A stretch of 64,000 bases of DNA from Microglena sp. YARC (lineage: Eukaryota > Chlorophyta > Chlorophyceae > Chlamydomonadales > Chlamydomonadaceae), in NCBI GenBank assembly GCA_022414725.1, contig CM039463.1:32319579-32383578 (forward strand). The letters are read 5' to 3'. Position numbers and translations under genes: made by a program. Of the stretch, positions 63,801 through 64,000 are shown one piece after another; the stretch's first letter is position 1, and every line of letters begins with the position of its first letter. Under the pieces are notes generated by a model that was not told the origin of the DNA, made no database searches, and saw only the letters and a list, made by a program, of their open reading frames with translations.

Positions 63801-64000
63801 AGGCACTGCAACCCTTCCCCGGGGCACTACAACCCTTCCCCCACAGCACTGCAACCCTTCCCCACGACACTACCACAACGACCAACAGCAACCCCACAAA
63901 ACCTGTGTCACCACCACCACCAACGCCACCACCAACGCCACCACCTTCCAGGCATCAGCTGCAGCCAAGTGTATGCGTCGCTCATACCACGATCACCAAC
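45906..64000 (+). CDS. coiled-coil protein, GLE1-like N-terminal half, at least seven exons, runs off the right edge
   Basis: Exons: 45906-46065, 51963-52144, 55542-55649, 58413-58529, 60911-61027, 63028-63186 and 63952 onward. All junctions agree in phase. The product starts MMETVAKQLFFGAS, has an acidic SDSSEEE stretch, then about 200 residues of charged helical sequence rich in Glu, Arg, Lys and Gln (ERDERLKELQRSHEKAA, LEEKRAREAKAAEEARKHGE), then a Gln/Ala/Ser-rich linker. Plant GLE1 (nuclear-pore mRNA export factor) has an acidic region then such a coil before its helical domain, so GLE1 is my best guess; the coil itself is generic and the diagnostic domain lies outside the window. Introns contain large arrays of the adjoining exon edges. 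Confidence 0.75.
46430..47500 (+). repeat. GTGTAATGGGGAGTGTG satellite
   Basis: More than 1 kb of units of 12-16 bp (GTGTAATGGGGA, GTGTCATGGGGA, GTGTAATAGAGA) forming higher-order units of about 190 bp, in intron 1 of the coiled-coil gene. Confidence 0.93.
47657..47852 (+). mobile_element. palindromic ATATGATATC element, copy 4, with terminal inverted repeats
   Basis: Best copy: starts TAGGGACCAGCAAATCATAT and ends ATATCATATTGCCATTCCCTA, imperfect inverted repeats of each other. Internal GGTATGTATGATATCATATG, AATGGTAACTTTAGCCTAGT and CAGACTGCCAGCA. Confidence 0.7.
47855..50485 (+). repeat. GTGGTG-rich higher-order satellite
   Basis: About 35 units of 70-100 bp: GTGACAAAGACGGTGATATT, TGGGGTGTGGAGGTG, GAGCAGTGGTGGTGG; a variant has GAGCACTGGTCGTTGTGGTG. 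Three longer landmarks (GCATTGGGCCCCTT then TCGCTAGCCAGTGG) lie near 47875, 48570 and 50355. Open frames on both strands (to 314 codons) are artefacts of the GGT period. Confidence 0.95.
50635..50745 (+). repeat. second copy of the GT/GA/poly-C plus CATAATATGTGGTGG block
   Basis: GTGTGTGTGGAGAGAGAGAG, poly-C, then GGACATAATATGTGGTGGAT; same order as 21285-21520. Confidence 0.75.
51265..51470 (-). mobile_element. MITE-like element, copy 4 (CTTTCAGATTTGAAAA family)
   Basis: Inverted copy: TTTCAAATCTGAAAGTGGAT, GGCCTCCTCCAGGGGCAGC, AAAAGCGATAATTTGGGCC and AAAAATCCCTGGTAGTGATT. Confidence 0.65.
51585..51715 (+). repeat. dispersed repeat shared with 55890-56035
   Basis: ACAAGTCCTAGGCAGCGTCG, GTGTTGGCAACGAAATCGAG and TTGGCTGACGTGTCAGGCTT. 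The partner at 55890 is in the same orientation and about 75% similar by eye. Confidence 0.75.
51711..51767 (+). repeat. poly-G tract
   Basis: Two long G runs separated by AGGC. Confidence 0.9.
51806..51945 (+). repeat. ATT microsatellite
   Basis: ATT units and variants immediately upstream of the exon 2 acceptor. Confidence 0.93.
51963..52144 (+). CDS. coiled-coil gene exon 2
   Basis: After ACTCGCAG it reads DSARRRASPAAVSYRMPDSN, DSDSSEEEVDSTHPMNVD and MLDPSEERLIAILTQQQRVAK, then donor GTGCGC. The last 80 bases with the donor are repeated about 14 times downstream. Confidence 0.75.
52145..54410 (+). repeat. array of about 14 copies of the 3' edge and donor of coiled-coil exon 2
   Basis: CATGCTTGACCCAAGCGAGG, AAAGACTTATAGCGATACAA and ACACAACAGCAGCGAGTGGC then CAAGGTG recur every 140-195 bp. 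Copied donors vary: GTGCGC, GTGAGT, GTGATT, GTTAGT. The intron part contains TTATCATTATAATGTGCTTT then TAATTATGTCCATTACTTGT. Confidence 0.93.
54405..55541 (+). repeat. array of about nine copies of the 5' edge and acceptor of coiled-coil exon 3
   Basis: CACTTGTGCCACTTCACTGT, CTGCCCCCAG and TTGAAGCACATAGAGCGCGT then CAACACCCC recur near 54424, 54532, 54628, 54760, 54886, 55017, 55164, 55270 and 55434; the real exon is at 55542. CCCCACCC tracts separate them. Confidence 0.93.
55542..55649 (+). CDS. coiled-coil gene exon 3
   Basis: After TGCCCCCAG: LEHIERVNTRSEAWMREEQL then LAVALNEVSDSLRQKE, donor GTGGGT. Thirty-six codons, phase 0. Its acceptor and first codons (LEHIERVN) occur about nine more times upstream, always breaking into CCCCAC-rich sequence. 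Confidence 0.8.
55675..55855 (+). repeat. ATATCGTATAGATATATCGT repeat
   Basis: About six units of 27-30 bp right after the exon 3 donor, AT-rich and partly palindromic. Confidence 0.85.
55890..56035 (+). repeat. dispersed repeat, partner of 51585-51715
   Basis: ACAAGTCCTATGCAGCGTCG, GTGTTGGCAACAGAACGACA and CTGGCTGACGTGCCAGGCTT. Confidence 0.75.
56390..56490 (+). repeat. GAGGGGGGGCAAGAATAAAG dispersed repeat and poly-C
   Basis: AAAAGCGAGGGGGGGCAAGA then GCAGACCGCATATTCGG. Relatives: 57290-57345 (minus), 61610-61665 (plus) and 61925-62035 (minus). A poly-C run follows at 56463-56485. Confidence 0.6.
57635..58095 (+). repeat. TAATCACTGATCACTAATTGACTGG satellite
   Basis: Degenerate units of 7-30 bp built from ATCACT, AATTGACTGGT and TTCATCACTAATCAC. 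Confidence 0.9.
58190..58350 (+). repeat. GAGGGTGTTGAGG repeat
   Basis: TTGAGGTTGAGGGTG and GACAGTTCAGGGATGTTGAG occur twice, with GTGAGGGTGTTG units between. Confidence 0.8.
58413..58529 (+). CDS. coiled-coil gene exon 4
   Basis: After TTATCTGCAG: SLQAQSDARHASAQQHERDE then RLKELQRSHEKAAALQQQQ, donor GTAGCC. Thirty-nine codons, phase 0. Heptad-like spacing of Leu and Ala supports a coiled coil. Confidence 0.8.
58530..59830 (+). repeat. array of about eight copies of the 3' edge and donor of coiled-coil exon 4
   Basis: Long copies near 58660-58735, 58975-59050 and 59625-59705 contain CAGCATGASMGGGATGAAC and AGTCACGAGAAGGCCGCCGC. Short ones (TTTCAACAGCAACAGGTACA) lie near 59135, 59238, 59337, 59437 and 59787. 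The donor is mostly GGTACATCCCCATTCC instead of GTAGCC. Confidence 0.9.
59889..60020 (+). repeat. poly-G tracts
   Basis: G runs at 59889-59915 and 59996-60021. Confidence 0.85.
60165..60260 (-). repeat. dispersed repeat, inverted partner of 32125-32215
   Basis: AGGAGGGGCGTGGTGTTAAG, AGGACCCTCCCATACGCCGC and AGCTGGGGAAAGTC. Confidence 0.7.
60340..60800 (+). repeat. array of three copies of the 5' edge and acceptor of coiled-coil exon 5
   Basis: TGTGCCAGGTCGACAAGCTA then CAACGGCAGGCCTTAGAGGA near 60342 and 60531, and a version with a deletion near 60719. Intervening sequence repeats TATTGAGAAAGCCTGCATTA. Confidence 0.92.
60911..61027 (+). CDS. coiled-coil gene exon 5
   Basis: After TTTGTGCGAG: VDKLQRQALEEKRAREAKAA then EEARKHGELQRKLKADADA, donor GTAAGT. 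Thirty-nine codons, phase 0. Three upstream copies of the 5' edge have the better acceptor GTGCCAG but do not reach a donor in frame. Confidence 0.78.
61028..61600 (+). repeat. array of four copies of the 3' edge and donor of coiled-coil exon 5
   Basis: AGAAGCTGAAGCTGAAGCTG then ATGCTGTAAGTTTGTAT near 61150, 61295, 61440 and 61580, each in a unit of about 140 bp with CACCGATATAGCAATACAAG and CACACCTGACTAAGAC. Confidence 0.92.
62040..62120 (+). repeat. GAGGCGTGAGG element, single copy
   Basis: ACGCCTTATTACAAGGCGTG, AGGTTGAGGGGGCCAGCCC and TTGCTTGCACTGGGGCCAAA. The first 19 bases form a hairpin. Confidence 0.8.
62265..62475 (+). repeat. tandem repeat of about 85 bp, three units
   Basis: TATCCACTCATCATTTGAAG, GTCTGGTGTTATAGTTTTAG and TGCTCTCTGTATARTCTGCA. 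Confidence 0.85.
62545..63015 (+). repeat. 57-bp satellite before exon 6
   Basis: ACACCAATTCATACTGACCC, CACCCACATACAAATACATA and AGAGCGCCCGCATCC repeat about six times, including once between the two versions of exon 6. Confidence 0.9.
62846..62890 (+). CDS. possible alternative exon 6 (duplicate of exon 6 start)
   Basis: After CCTGTGCAG: AEAKKKAELEAAQNW, then a possible donor GTGACA. The frame also remains open into QSQAQSQAQTPASASAPAS. It copies the first two thirds of the exon at 63028 with few changes, so it could be a recently duplicated exon or an exon-edge copy. Confidence 0.45.
63028..63186 (+). CDS. coiled-coil gene exon 6
   Basis: After CCTCTACAG: AEAKKKAELEAAQNKATALA, QSQAQSQAQTPASASATAPK, then AINGAAPVKLNEK, donor GTGAGC. 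Fifty-three codons, phase 0. This is the transition from the coil to a low-complexity linker. Confidence 0.78.
63187..63495 (+). repeat. copy of exon 6 3' edge and a 66-bp satellite
   Basis: AGCAAGCTGAATGAGAACGT then GAGCATGTGG (63224-63252) copies the exon 6 end and donor. CATCACAACCAATGTAGATC, TTGTTTGGGCTTCATCATGA and TAGGCGTCACGCTACAC follow in about four units. Confidence 0.88.
63595..63880 (+). repeat. CACTACAACCCTTCCCC satellite of about 22 bp
   Basis: About 13 units of GGCACTACAACCCTTCCCCA with small changes, just before the exon 7 acceptor. Confidence 0.92.
63952..64000 (+). CDS. coiled-coil gene exon 7, start only
   Basis: After CCACCTTCCAG the frame reads ASAAAKCMRRSYHDHQ to the window edge, phase 0 with exon 6. 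Only 16 codons are visible. Confidence 0.4.

Overview
This is a window of eukaryotic nuclear DNA. Its genes are split by introns with GT..AG borders and run on both strands, and most of the sequence (my impression, not counted) is satellite, microsatellite and dispersed repeat rather than exon. The gene content (a CASTOR/POLLUX-type ion channel, a three-domain fasciclin protein, an F-box/LRR-like protein) and plant-type CCCTAAA tracts fit a green alga with a large repetitive genome. A prasinophyte such as Cymbomonas is my best guess, but that is inference and not proven by the sequence.

Layout. (1) 1-2987, minus strand: an F-box-like exon spliced to a long cysteine-type LRR exon that runs off the left edge and carries two stop codons and a frameshift. 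(2) 3.0-7.1 kb: dispersed repeats, a 21-bp satellite and one unidentified terminal exon (minus). (3) 7199-17327, minus: a seven-exon secreted fasciclin (FAS1) protein with signal peptide, three FAS1 domains and a Lys-rich tail; a TATA box lies upstream. (4) 17.5-23.8 kb: repeats, long poly-G/poly-C tracts and possible small exons of unknown identity. (5) about 23.8-43.6 kb, plus: a CASTOR/POLLUX-like channel in about ten exons, colinear with the family from the last pore helix to the second RCK C-terminal lobe. (6) 45906 to the right edge, plus: a coiled-coil protein in at least seven exons, resembling the N-terminal half of GLE1 mRNA-export factors.

The main observation concerns the three multi-exon genes in (3), (5) and (6). 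Their introns hold arrays whose repeat unit is the edge of the neighbouring exon, including its splice donor or acceptor, plus adjoining intron. More than 20 exon edges show this, with from one to about fourteen extra copies each. The introns are therefore full of decoy splice sites. I know of no named system for this. It is the candidate for something undescribed here.

Annotation limits. Several exons need a one- or two-base indel to stay in frame, and some of these lie in short homopolymers. Together with very long poly-G/poly-C runs this suggests consensus errors of a long-read assembly, although pseudogenes cannot be excluded. The apparent long open frames in satellite DNA are not genes. 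I could not identify the 5' exons of the channel or the 3' end of the coiled-coil gene. Coordinates of repeats are approximate.
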